Below are positions 9,536-17,293 of a stretch of DNA of 64,000 nt, one piece after another. The DNA comes from Streptomyces griseomycini. GTDB lineage: Bacteria; Actinomycetota; Actinomycetes; Streptomycetales; Streptomycetaceae. Below the pieces are notes generated by a model, which had not been told where the DNA came from, ran no database searches, and was given only the letters and a program-made list of their open reading frames with translations. The stretch covers positions 103,707-167,706 of the forward strand of contig NZ_JACHJI010000003.1 of assembly GCF_014203535.1 (NCBI RefSeq). The letters run 5' to 3'. A program made the translations under genes and the position numbers. Position 1 is the stretch's first letter. Each line of letters begins with the position of its first letter.

Positions 9536-11071
9536 TCAGCTGTCGCCGACGCGTGAGCCCAGGGTGAGTTCCGTGGTGTGCTCCTTGCCGCCGCGTTCGT
9601 AGGTGATCGTGACCTCGTCGCCCGGCTTGTGGGTCCAGATCTCGCCGATCAGGGTCGGGCCGGAGTCGATGACCCGGTCGTCGAGCTTGGTGATGACGTC
9701 ACCGGGCTCCAGGCCCGCCTTGTCCGCGGGGCCGCCGGGCTCGACCGGCTCGGAGCCGCCGGCGCCCTGCTCGGTGATCTTCGCGCCGCCCGACGCCTCC
9801 TCCAGGGAGACCGACGCGCCGATCTTGGCGTACACCGGCTTGCCCGTCTTGATCAGTTCCTGGGCGACGAACTTGGCCTGGTTGATCGGGATGGCGAAGC
9901 CCAGGCCGATCGAACCGGCCTGCCCCGTGCCGAAGCCGCCGTTGCTGGTGGACTGGATCGCGGAGTTGATGCCGATGACGTTGCCCTGCGCGTCCAGCAG
10001 CGGTCCGCCGGAGTTGCCCGGGTTGATGGACGCGTCGGTCTGCAGGGCGCTCATGTACGAGGCCTGGCTGCCGGCGCCGTCGCTGGAGGCCACCGGGCGG
10101 TTCTTCGCGCTGATGATGCCCGTCGTCACCGTGTTGGACAGGCCGAAGGGCGCACCGATCGCGATCGTCGAGTCGCCGACGGCCACCTCGTCGGAGTTGC
10201 CCAGGGGGAGCGGCTTCAGGTCCGAGGGGGCGTTCTCGAGCTTGATGACCGCGACGTCGTAGCCCTGGGCGTGACCAACCACCTCGGCGTCGTACTTCTC
10301 GCCGTTCGGGAAGGTGGCCGTGACCTTGCCGTCGTCGACGGCGTCCGCCACCACGTGGTTGTTGGTGACGATGTGGCCCTGGGTGTCGAAGACGAAGCCG
10401 GTGCCCGTGCCGCCCTCACCGCTGCGGCCCTCGGCCTCGATGGTGACCGTGCTGGGCAGCGCCTTGGCGGCCACGGCGGCGACCGTGCCCGGCTCGCGCT
10501 TGATGTCCCCGCCGCTGGTCGACGCCGAGACGGTCGTCGACGCGCCGTCGTTCTCCTTGGCCAGGGTGTAGCCGAGGCCGCCGCCCGCGCCGCCCGCGAC
10601 CAGCGCGGCCGCCAGGACCGCGGCCACCAGACGGCCGCGGCCGCCACCGCTCTTCGGCGCGGGCTGCTGGTGGGAGGAGCCCCAGCCGCCGGTGCCGTGC
10701 CCGGCGCCGCCGTCGCCGTAGGCCGAGGGCGGCGCCGGGGGCGGGGGCCAGGAGGCGTCGGGCGGGGACGAGGAACCCGCGGGGGCCCCTGAGCCGGGCA
10801 CGCCCTGCGCACCGTGGCCGGGACCGTGTTCGGGGAAGCCGTGGCCGGCCGGCGGGCCGTACTGCGGCGCCGGGGCGGCCGGAGCGCCCTGCGGGCCGTG
10901 GTCCTGCGCGGTACCGGGAACGCCCGGCGGGACCGGGGGCATGGGGGCCGTCGAGGCGGCCCCGTCCGGAGCGGGACGCTCCTGGTGCGCCGAAGCAGCG
11001 GGAGCATCCACCGGCACGGGCGGTGCGGACGGGGCCGGGGGTACCGCGGTGCCCTCGTTCTCGGTGCTCAC
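9536..11071 (-). CDS. HtrA/DegP-type serine protease with PDZ domain
   Basis: 511 aa. The N-terminal ~145 residues are a cytoplasmic Pro/Ala/Gly-rich tail, followed by a membrane segment near 150-172 (AVLAAALVAGGAGG). The S1C protease domain has the catalytic triad His in TNNHVV (~240), Asp in YDVAVIKL (~273) and Ser in GNSGGPL (~351). A PDZ domain covers roughly 420-505 (PGGPADKAGLEPGDVITKL). The protease domain should face the outside, degrading misfolded exported proteins. The GTG at 11071 was chosen because GAGGAG lies 7 bp upstream. Degenerate 10-bp repeats in the upstream region may be a regulator site. Confidence 0.92.
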   Translation of the reverse strand: MSTENEGTAVPPAPSAPPVPVDAPAASAHQERPAPDGAASTAPMPPVPPGVPGTAQDHGPQGAPAAPAPQYGPPAGHGFPEHGPGHGAQGVPGSGAPAGSSSPPDASWPPPPAPPSAYGDGGAGHGTGGWGSSHQQPAPKSGGGRGRLVAAVLAAALVAGGAGGGLGYTLAKENDGASTTVSASTSGGDIKREPGTVAAVAAKALPSTVTIEAEGRSGEGGTGTGFVFDTQGHIVTNNHVVADAVDDGKVTATFPNGEKYDAEVVGHAQGYDVAVIKLENAPSDLKPLPLGNSDEVAVGDSTIAIGAPFGLSNTVTTGIISAKNRPVASSDGAGSQASYMSALQTDASINPGNSGGPLLDAQGNVIGINSAIQSTSNGGFGTGQAGSIGLGFAIPINQAKFVAQELIKTGKPVYAKIGASVSLEEASGGAKITEQGAGGSEPVEPGGPADKAGLEPGDVITKLDDRVIDSGPTLIGEIWTHKPGDEVTITYERGGKEHTTELTLGSRVGDS

Positions 11072-11401
11072 AGCTTCTCTCCTCGATCCACGGCTGTTGT
11101 TCTCGGTCCCACGCGGTCCCGCTCGGTCACGTTCGGCCACATTCGCTCATGTCCGCTCACGCTCGCCGAGGGCCCGACGCGATGCGGCTGCGCCTGTCCC
11201 TGCGCACGTCCCTTTGTATGACGTCAGCTTTTCCCACGGGCCGTCAGGGCACTGTAAGCCGTTCCTGTGGGTCCGAGGCCATTCTTTATATAGGGCATTA
11301 GCCACCAAAGGAGCGCCACCTCGATGCCTCCGACCGGACCTCCGCACCGGCTGCGTCCCTCCGGCCGCACGTGTACCCCCGCGCAGTGGCACCATGACGC
11401 G
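11072..11401. other. Divergent intergenic region of the protease and phosphodiesterase genes
   Basis: Contains five 10-bp near-repeats at 11121-11170 on the protease side and an AT-rich stretch (TTTATATAGG near 11284) that could be a -10 region. No gene seen. Confidence 0.5.
11121..11170. repeat. Degenerate 10-bp direct repeats upstream of the protease
   Basis: Five consecutive decamers (GCTCGGTCAC, GTTCGGCCAC, ATTCGCTCAT, GTCCGCTCAC, GCTCGCCGAG) repeat with helical-turn spacing, 50-100 bp upstream of the protease start. Confidence 0.55.
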
Positions 11402-12232
11402 GTGACCCACGCACGGCAGCACCCGACCCAAGTCGTCGCGCACCGCGGGGCCTCCGAGGACGCCCCCGAGCACACCCTGGCCGCGTATCGCAAAGCGATC
11501 GAGGACGGTGCGGACGCGCTCGAATGCGATGTACGCCTGACCGCCGACGGTCACCTGGTCTGCGTTCACGACCGCCGTGTCAACCGTACGTCCAACGGCC
11601 GCGGCGCGGTCTCGGCGCTGGAGCTCTCCGACCTGGCCGCCCTGGACTTCGGCTCCTGGAAGACCCGTGACGCCCTCGTCGGCGCGCGCGTCGAGGAGCC
11701 CGACTGGGAGCACCGGCCGGAGGACCGGGAGGCCACCTCCGTCCTCACCCTGGAGCGGCTGCTGGAGCTCGTCTCCGACGCGGGGCGCCGGGTGGAGCTG
11801 GCGATCGAGACCAAGCACCCCACCCGGTGGGCGGGTCAGGTGGAGGAACGGCTGCTGCTCATGCTCAAGCGGTTCGGACTCGACGCACCCGACACCGCCG
11901 AGGAGTCCCCGGTGCGCGTCATGAGCTTCTCCGCACGGTCGCTGCACCGCGTGCGCGCCGCCTCGCCGACGCTGCCGACGGTCCACCTCATGCAGTTCGT
12001 CACACCCCGGCTGCGCGACGGACGGCTGCCCGCGGGGGTGCGGATCGCGGGGCCCTCCCTCCGGATCGCGCGCAGCCACCCGGCGTACATCGAGCGGCTC
12101 AAGCGGTCGGGCCACCAGGTGCACGTGTGGACCGTGAACGACCCGGAGGACGTGGACCTCTGCGTGGAACTCGGCGTCGACGCCATCATCACCAACCGCC
12201 CCCGCGCGGTGCTCGACCGGCTCGGCCGGTGA
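11402..12232 (+). CDS. Glycerophosphodiester phosphodiesterase
   Basis: 276 aa, a GDPD TIM barrel. It hydrolyses glycerophosphodiesters to glycerol-3-phosphate and an alcohol. The catalytic signature AHRGASEDAPENT-like stretch (VAHRGASEDAPEHTLAAY) and the metal motif ALECDVRLTADGHLVCVHD are at the start. ETKHP, VHVWTVNDPEDV and GVDAIITNRP close the barrel. No signal peptide, so it is probably cytoplasmic. The GTG at 11402 is the start that fits the conserved N-terminus; no good ribosome binding site is visible, so it may be leaderless. Confidence 0.9.
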   Translation: MTHARQHPTQVVAHRGASEDAPEHTLAAYRKAIEDGADALECDVRLTADGHLVCVHDRRVNRTSNGRGAVSALELSDLAALDFGSWKTRDALVGARVEEPDWEHRPEDREATSVLTLERLLELVSDAGRRVELAIETKHPTRWAGQVEERLLLMLKRFGLDAPDTAEESPVRVMSFSARSLHRVRAASPTLPTVHLMQFVTPRLRDGRLPAGVRIAGPSLRIARSHPAYIERLKRSGHQVHVWTVNDPEDVDLCVELGVDAIITNRPRAVLDRLGR

Positions 12233-12462
12233 AACGCCCGCCCCACACGTCCCGCACGCCCCTTGACCCCGCGCTCCGCCCCGGCCATCCTCACCTCTCG
12301 GCCACACCGACGAAATCCAGCCATGTGATGACAGGGAGTGCTCCGGCGCGTTCGGTGCGTACTCGATCGTTGCGAGTGCGTCACCGCACAGGAAGGGGAC
12401 GGTTTCCGGTTCGGGCCGATGGGGCATCCACACCGTGGCGTGGGGCGAAGGAGGTCTCGGGG

Positions 12463-13014
12463 GTGGCGTTGGTGGTGGCACAGGAGGTGCCCACGTCGTC
12501 GAGCATGGCCGTACCCCATGGCCCTGCGGGCGTGGGGGAAGCGAGGCGCCGGATGCGCGCGCAACTGCGCGACGGGGGCGTGGCGGACGCGGTCGTCGAC
12601 GACGCCGTACTGATCCTTTCCGAGCTGCTGAGCAATGCGTGCAAACACGGCCGGCCCCTCGGGGACGCCCTGGCCGGGGACGGCGACGTCCGTGCCGCCT
12701 GGTGGGTGGATCCCCGCGGCCGGCTCGTCGTCGAGGTCACGGACGGCGGCGGCCCGACCCGTCCGGCGCCGGCCACCCCGTCGGTCACCGCGCACGGCGG
12801 CCGGGGGCTGAACATCATCACCGCGCTGGCCGACGACTGGGGCGTGCGCGACGAGGTGCCGGGCGAGGTCACCGTGTGGGTCGTCGTCCACAAGGACGTG
12901 CACGACCCGGACGCCGGGCACCGGCGCGACGACTTCGCCGCGCGGGTGACGGCCCCCGCGGTGTCCCGGATCCCCGGACTGGACTTCGCGGACGCCTTCG
13001 ACGACCTCGACTGA
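12463..13014 (+). CDS. ATP-binding anti-sigma/regulatory kinase (RsbW/SpoIIAB-like)
   Basis: 183 aa, a GHKL-fold ATPase. The N box is ELLSNACKHG, the G1 box VEVTDGGGP and the G2 box HGGRGLNIITALADDWGV. Proteins of this type in Streptomyces act as serine kinases on anti-anti-sigma factors or hold sigma factors; no partner is adjacent. A C-terminal extension of ~35 residues follows the ATPase fold. The GTG at 12463 is preceded by a perfect AAGGAGGT, 7 bp away. It is one of two RsbW-like genes in the window (the other is at 18834-19325), with a PP2C gene between them. Confidence 0.85.
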   Translation: MALVVAQEVPTSSSMAVPHGPAGVGEARRRMRAQLRDGGVADAVVDDAVLILSELLSNACKHGRPLGDALAGDGDVRAAWWVDPRGRLVVEVTDGGGPTRPAPATPSVTAHGGRGLNIITALADDWGVRDEVPGEVTVWVVVHKDVHDPDAGHRRDDFAARVTAPAVSRIPGLDFADAFDDLD

Positions 13015-13018
13015 CGGT

Positions 13019-13082
13019 CCCGGACGGCGCGACGTCCTCCGGACTACGGCCCCGGACGGCGCGACGCCTTCCGGACGACGCC
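13019..13082 (+). repeat. Two 32-bp imperfect tandem repeats
   Basis: Units at 13019-13050 and 13051-13082 share CCCGGACGGCGCGACG and differ at about four positions. They lie directly after the stop codon of the RsbW-like gene. Confidence 0.75.
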
Positions 13083-13212
13083 CCCGCGGCGACCACGGGG
13101 GCGAACCGGTGCACGAGAACGGCACGGCGCGCCACCGGATCCCGTCGGCCGCGGTGTGAGCGGCTAGGCTCGGCGCCCGTACGAGACGAGCCGTAACCGG
13201 GAGACACCCACG

Positions 13213-14178
13213 ATGGCCAAGAAGCGACCCCAGACGAAGGCCAAGCGCCCGCAGCTCACGGACGGAGAGGTCCCGGTCGTCGGCGCCCGCGAGCCCTGCC
13301 CGTGCGGCAGCGGCCGCCGCTACAAGGCCTGCCACGGCCGTGCCGCCGCGCACGCCGTGACCGAGCTGGTGCACCGCCCGTTCGAGGGCCTGCCGGGCGA
13401 GTGCGACTGGGTGGCGCTGCGCGAGCTGGTGCCGGCGGCCACCGTCGAGCTGACCCTCAAGGACGGCCTGCCCGAGGGCGTCCCGTCGGTCACGCTGGCC
13501 ACGGTGCTGCCGATGGCCTGGCCCGCCCTGCGCCGCGACGACGGCTCGGTCCTGCTCGGCCTGCAGAACGACACCTCCTCCGGTGACATCAGCCGCGACC
13601 TGGCCGACACCCTCCAGCGCGCGCTCGCCGCCGACCCCGGCACCCCGGTGCAGGGCCGCCGCGCCCCCGCCGACGGTCCCCGGCTGCAGGACCTGCTGGA
13701 CCCCGAGGGCGCTTTCGAGCCGGTGGTGCACAGCGGGTTCGAGTTCTGGGTCCCGGACCCGGAGAACGCCACGCCGGACGTCACCGCCTCCCTGGAGCGG
13801 GCCAACGCCGCGGCCATCCCGACCGTCAAGCTCTCGGGCGTGGACTCCGCGTACTGGTGCGAGACGCCGGAGAAGAACCACCTGCGGTGGGTCATGCCGC
13901 ACCCCGAGGAGCAACTTCTGGACGCTCTCGCGCGGCTGCACGCGGCCGGGCGGTCCTCCCTCGGCGAGGGGACCCGTCTCGTGGGCTCCTTCCGCGCCCA
14001 CGGGCTCACCGTGCCGGTCTGGGACCTGCCCAGCGGGGTCAAGGCCGAGGACGTGGAGAAGCCGGCGGCCGAGTTCGCCGAGCGGCTCGCCGAGGCGCTG
14101 GCCGCGGACGCGCCGCTGACCGCCGACGAGCGCCGTGCGCGCGGCGGCCTCACCAACCGCCAGGTCACGCTCAACTGA
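13213..14178 (+). CDS. SEC-C motif protein (DUF5926 family)
   Basis: 321 aa. The N-terminus is Lys/Arg-rich (MAKKRPQTKAKRPQ) and is followed by the zinc-binding SEC-C motif PCPCGSGRRYKACHG (about residues 27-41), as seen at the C-terminus of SecA. The remaining ~275 residues form one globular domain found in actinobacteria, with no known catalytic motif. The basic N-terminus suggests nucleic acid or ribosome contact, but this is inference. It is followed by a strong hairpin. Confidence 0.8.
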   Translation: MAKKRPQTKAKRPQLTDGEVPVVGAREPCPCGSGRRYKACHGRAAAHAVTELVHRPFEGLPGECDWVALRELVPAATVELTLKDGLPEGVPSVTLATVLPMAWPALRRDDGSVLLGLQNDTSSGDISRDLADTLQRALAADPGTPVQGRRAPADGPRLQDLLDPEGAFEPVVHSGFEFWVPDPENATPDVTASLERANAAAIPTVKLSGVDSAYWCETPEKNHLRWVMPHPEEQLLDALARLHAAGRSSLGEGTRLVGSFRAHGLTVPVWDLPSGVKAEDVEKPAAEFAERLAEALAADAPLTADERRARGGLTNRQVTLN

Positions 14179-14196
14179 GGCACTTCCGCACGATCG

Positions 14197-14226
14197 GGTC
14201 CTGCTGACCGACCGATCAGCAGGACC
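14197..14226 (+). terminator. Terminator of the SEC-C gene
   Basis: GGTCCTGCTGA and its complement form an 11-bp perfect stem with an 8-nt loop, 18 nt after the stop codon. Confidence 0.8.
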
Positions 14227-14343
14227 GGTCCCGTGCGCACCCCCTGCCTCAGAGGCAACTCCCGGCGCATACAGGCCAGTCGGTGACCGGAAAAGCCGAG
14301 ATCGAATTTGCGAACCGCCGATCTCTTGTTACCGTTCCAGTAG

Positions 14344-14381
14344 CCCGGTTGCTGGTGCATCCCCCGTCGCCAGCAACCGGG
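14344..14381. terminator. Second hairpin with short T-run, convergent region
   Basis: CCCGGTTGCTGG and its complement form a 12-bp perfect stem with a 14-nt loop, followed on the plus strand by TCTTTCC. It may terminate the minus-strand Prim-Pol-like gene, or a short plus-strand RNA of about 150 nt between the two hairpins. Confidence 0.7.
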
Positions 14382-14447
14382 TCTTTCCGTGCCGGTCGCC
14401 GTTCACGGAACGCAATCGCGCGCCGACCGCCCGTCCCGCCGACGCCC

Positions 14448-15116
14448 CTACATCTCCGGAGCGCTCACACCCGTACGGGTGAGGGCCTCGACCACGGCGT
14501 CCACCACGGCCTCGACGTCGGGCACCCAGGGCGCGGCCGAGCCGGGCAGCGGAGCGCGCTCCCAGCGGATCCCGCCCTGCGCGGTGACGGACGGGGGCAG
14601 GGCGAGGTAACCGCCCTCGCCGTGGAAGCGGAGGGAGCCGGGGACGAAGTCCTTGGCGTAGAGCAGCTCGCCCAACTGCTCCATGGAGTACGGCTTCACC
14701 AGGATCGACCAGCGGGCCGGCGAGGCGACGACCGGGCCGAGCCGCATGCCGCGGCGGTCCAGCGCGTCGAGGGCGCCGGCGGCCGGCAGGGCGGGCAGCG
14801 AGACCGCGCAGGGGGCCTTGCCGCCGGTGGCCAGGATGACGGGGGCCGTCGGCCGGTTGCCCCACCACCAGCGCACCATGCGCGCGTCGGTGGTGGCGGC
14901 CAGGAGGCCGGGGTCGAAGGGGTGGGCACCCGGCACCGTGCACTCGGGGTCGGGGCAGCCGCAGCGGGACCTGCCGCCGCGCCGGTCCGCCGCCACACCC
15001 GGGAGTACGGGCCACTGCCATTCCGTGGCGAACGTCAGGGCCGCGTCGATCAATTCCGGTCCTCCGTCACCGCGCCGGGACAGGAGCCTGCGTCGCCTTC
15101 CGAGGATCTCGCGCAT
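14448..15116 (-). CDS. Degenerate Prim-Pol-like protein
   Basis: 222 aa. It resembles the N-terminal primase/polymerase fold of the protein at 5182-6048: both have an early Cys/His/Asp stretch (here CGCPDPECTVPGAHPFDP). However, I do not see the acidic DxD motif or the SGGRH-type motif, so nucleotidyltransferase activity is doubtful. RMVRWWWGNRPTAPVILATGG and RFHGEGGYLALPPS keep the fold-like spacing. It begins at the ATG at 15116, with AAAGGAA about 10 bp upstream, and is transcribed divergently from the PP2C gene. The function is unknown. Confidence 0.65.
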   Translation of the reverse strand: MREILGRRRRLLSRRGDGGPELIDAALTFATEWQWPVLPGVAADRRGGRSRCGCPDPECTVPGAHPFDPGLLAATTDARMVRWWWGNRPTAPVILATGGKAPCAVSLPALPAAGALDALDRRGMRLGPVVASPARWSILVKPYSMEQLGELLYAKDFVPGSLRFHGEGGYLALPPSVTAQGGIRWERAPLPGSAAPWVPDVEAVVDAVVEALTRTGVSAPEM

Positions 15117-15622
15117 GAGCGCTCGTTCCTTTCCGTTGCACGCCTGGCAACACCGTGGTCCACATCACAACATGTGTCGATCACTTCACTGTGCGTACCT
15201 GTTGGCGCATCACACCCCCGCGCCGGGCAGGGGGAACCCCCAGGGGCCGAGCATGGGCCGCCTCCGCGGCCGTTCCACCCATACCGCGTCTCTCGGAGGC
15301 ATGGGCGTGGCACGGGGGTGGCGAAGTCTGGCGTTTGCCGTCGCGCGTGGTTCTCTCCGCCTCCGCCACGGGAGGATGGGGCACGGCCGTCGGTGGTTAA
15401 GACGCCCGGGTCCGTCGCCAGGTTCCCGGGTGGCTCTCCCGCCACCCCTGGCCTTTCACCGAGTACGTACCCATCACGACCGTTGTGACGCTCCGTCGAG
15501 CAAGCCCAGTCGACCGCAATACACCTCCCCCTGAGGCAGTTTCAAGCCAACTTCATGTTTCGGCAAGGGGTCTGCGGCGAGTTCTCTCCAGCCTCGCAGA
15601 CACCAGGAATCCCAGCAGGACA
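15117..15622. other. Divergent intergenic region upstream of the PP2C gene
   Basis: About 500 bp without a supported gene. A 7-bp inverted repeat (GTCTGCG at 15570, CGCAGAC at 15595) lies just before the PP2C start. I see no other clear signal. Confidence 0.5.
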
Positions 15623-17134
15623 ATGCTGGACATCTCCTCACGAGTACGTGTACATGTGGAGACACTGCCGGCGACGCAGAACGACATGGGGGTTTGCGAT
15701 GCTTTGGAGCAGTACGCACCGGTCGGAAAGCCGGACACCATGAACGCCCCGCACCCTCCGAAAGTGGCCGGAATCGATTCGGCGGTTCCGGCGCCCGCAC
15801 ACACTGTCGCGTCCGTCGCCGTGGACACCGCCGCCGCCCCGGCGCACCCCCCGCACGCACCGGGCGCACTGCTCCAGGACCGTCTCGCCGGCTGGGTCTC
15901 CGACCTCACGACCCTCCACGAGCTCACCGAGCGCCTCGCCCGCGTGCGCGCGCTCGACGAGGTGCTGCAGGAACTGCTGCGCGCGGGCTCCGTCCTGGTG
16001 GGCGCACGGCGCGGCCTCGTCGCCCTGGAACCCGCCGACGGCCTCGGCCCGGACACCACCGTCGGCCTCGGTCTGGCCCGCGCGGACCTCGGCCACATGG
16101 AGACGGTGCCGCGCGGCTCCCTGGCCCACGGCAGGATCCTGGACGGACTGCCCGGCGCCGACGACGGCGTCGCCGAGCCCGACCTGTTCGCCGAGAAGGG
16201 GCTCGACCCCCGGCACCGCGAGGTCGCCGCGCGCCTCGGCTACGCCGCCAGCTACGCCCTGCCGCTCACCACCGGGACCACCGGCCGCCTGGGCGCCGCG
16301 GTGTGGCTCTACGACGAGCCCGCCCGGCCGACGGAGCGGCAGTGCCACCTCGTCGGCCTGTACGCCCGGCACGCCGCCGAGCACCTCGCCCGGATCCTCG
16401 AACTCGAGCGCACGCGCGCGCGCATGGCCGCGCTGTCCGAGGAGCTGCTGCCCTCGCGCCTCCCCCGCGTCGCCGGCGTCCAGCTCGCCGCCCGGCACGC
16501 CACCTCCCCGCACGGGGGCGGCGACTGGTACGACGCGCTGCCCCTGCCGGACGCCGCGCTCGGCCTCGCCGTGGGGTCCGTCACCGGGTCGGGTCCCAGC
16601 GCGGTCGCCGCGATGGGGCGGCTGCGGGCGTCCCTGCGCGCGTACGCCGTGATGGAGGGCGAGGACCCGGTCGCCGTCCTGTCCGACCTGGAGCTGCTGC
16701 TGCGGCTCACCGAACCGGCCCGGTCGGCCACCGCGCTGTTCGGCTACTGCGAACCCGCGCTGCACCGGATCACGCTGGCCGGCGCCGGGCACAGTCCGCC
16801 GCTGCTGCTCGGCGAGCGCCGCACGGAGTTCGTGGAGACCTCCGTCTCCGCCCCCCTGGGCATGCTCGCCTGCTGGGAGGCGCCGAGCGTGGAGGTCCAG
16901 GCGGAGCCGGGGGAGACGGTCCTGCTCTACACCGACGGGCTGCTGCACCGCACCGGCGACCCCACCGACCGCGCCTTCGCCCGGGTGCACGCGGCGGCGG
17001 CCGGGGTGCCGAGGGCGCTGCGCCACGACCCCGGCGCGATCGCCGACCACGTCCTGCGCACGGTACTGCCCCCGGGGGCGGACGCGGCGGACTCCGGGGA
17101 GGACGTGGTGCTGCTGGCGGCACGGTTCGAGTAG
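15623..17134 (+). CDS. PP2C/SpoIIE-family phosphatase-like protein with GAF-like domain
   Basis: 503 aa from the ATG at 15623 (MLDISSRVRVHVE). Residues ~90-265 form a GAF-like sensor region, and ~290-503 a SpoIIE/RsbU-type PPM domain. GGGDWYDALPLPDAALGL is the first metal motif and YTDGLLHR the second acidic motif; the end reads GEDVVLLAARFE. The usual GD-GHG motif is GSVTGSG here, so one metal-binding Asp is replaced by Ser and activity may be weak or lost. Such proteins dephosphorylate anti-anti-sigma factors in partner switching. The two RsbW-like genes nearby are candidate counterparts. Other in-frame starts exist; this choice rests on the conserved N-terminus. Confidence 0.8.
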   Translation: MLDISSRVRVHVETLPATQNDMGVCDALEQYAPVGKPDTMNAPHPPKVAGIDSAVPAPAHTVASVAVDTAAAPAHPPHAPGALLQDRLAGWVSDLTTLHELTERLARVRALDEVLQELLRAGSVLVGARRGLVALEPADGLGPDTTVGLGLARADLGHMETVPRGSLAHGRILDGLPGADDGVAEPDLFAEKGLDPRHREVAARLGYAASYALPLTTGTTGRLGAAVWLYDEPARPTERQCHLVGLYARHAAEHLARILELERTRARMAALSEELLPSRLPRVAGVQLAARHATSPHGGGDWYDALPLPDAALGLAVGSVTGSGPSAVAAMGRLRASLRAYAVMEGEDPVAVLSDLELLLRLTEPARSATALFGYCEPALHRITLAGAGHSPPLLLGERRTEFVETSVSAPLGMLACWEAPSVEVQAEPGETVLLYTDGLLHRTGDPTDRAFARVHAAAAGVPRALRHDPGAIADHVLRTVLPPGADAADSGEDVVLLAARFE

Positions 17135-17293
17135 CCGCCGGGGCCGCGGTCCGGTCATCCTCCGTGCGCCCTCGGTAACAGGTCCTTCCGCCCTTCGGCC
17201 GTTTCCGTGCGACCGTACGATGATGAGGCCCCCCTGCTCGAGCGAAGCCGGAGAGCTCGGGGGAGGTCCAGTGCCCTATCGAGGAGGATGACC

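Noticed and set aside
11836..14001. 721-codon minus-strand frame opposite the phosphodiesterase, RsbW-like and SEC-C genes
   Set aside because: The genes on the plus strand have recognisable domains and ribosome binding sites; the reverse frame has none.
14283..15488. 401-codon plus-strand frame opposite the second Prim-Pol gene
   Set aside because: It runs through a terminator hairpin and intergenic DNA with no domain. The minus-strand gene has better codon bias and a start signal.
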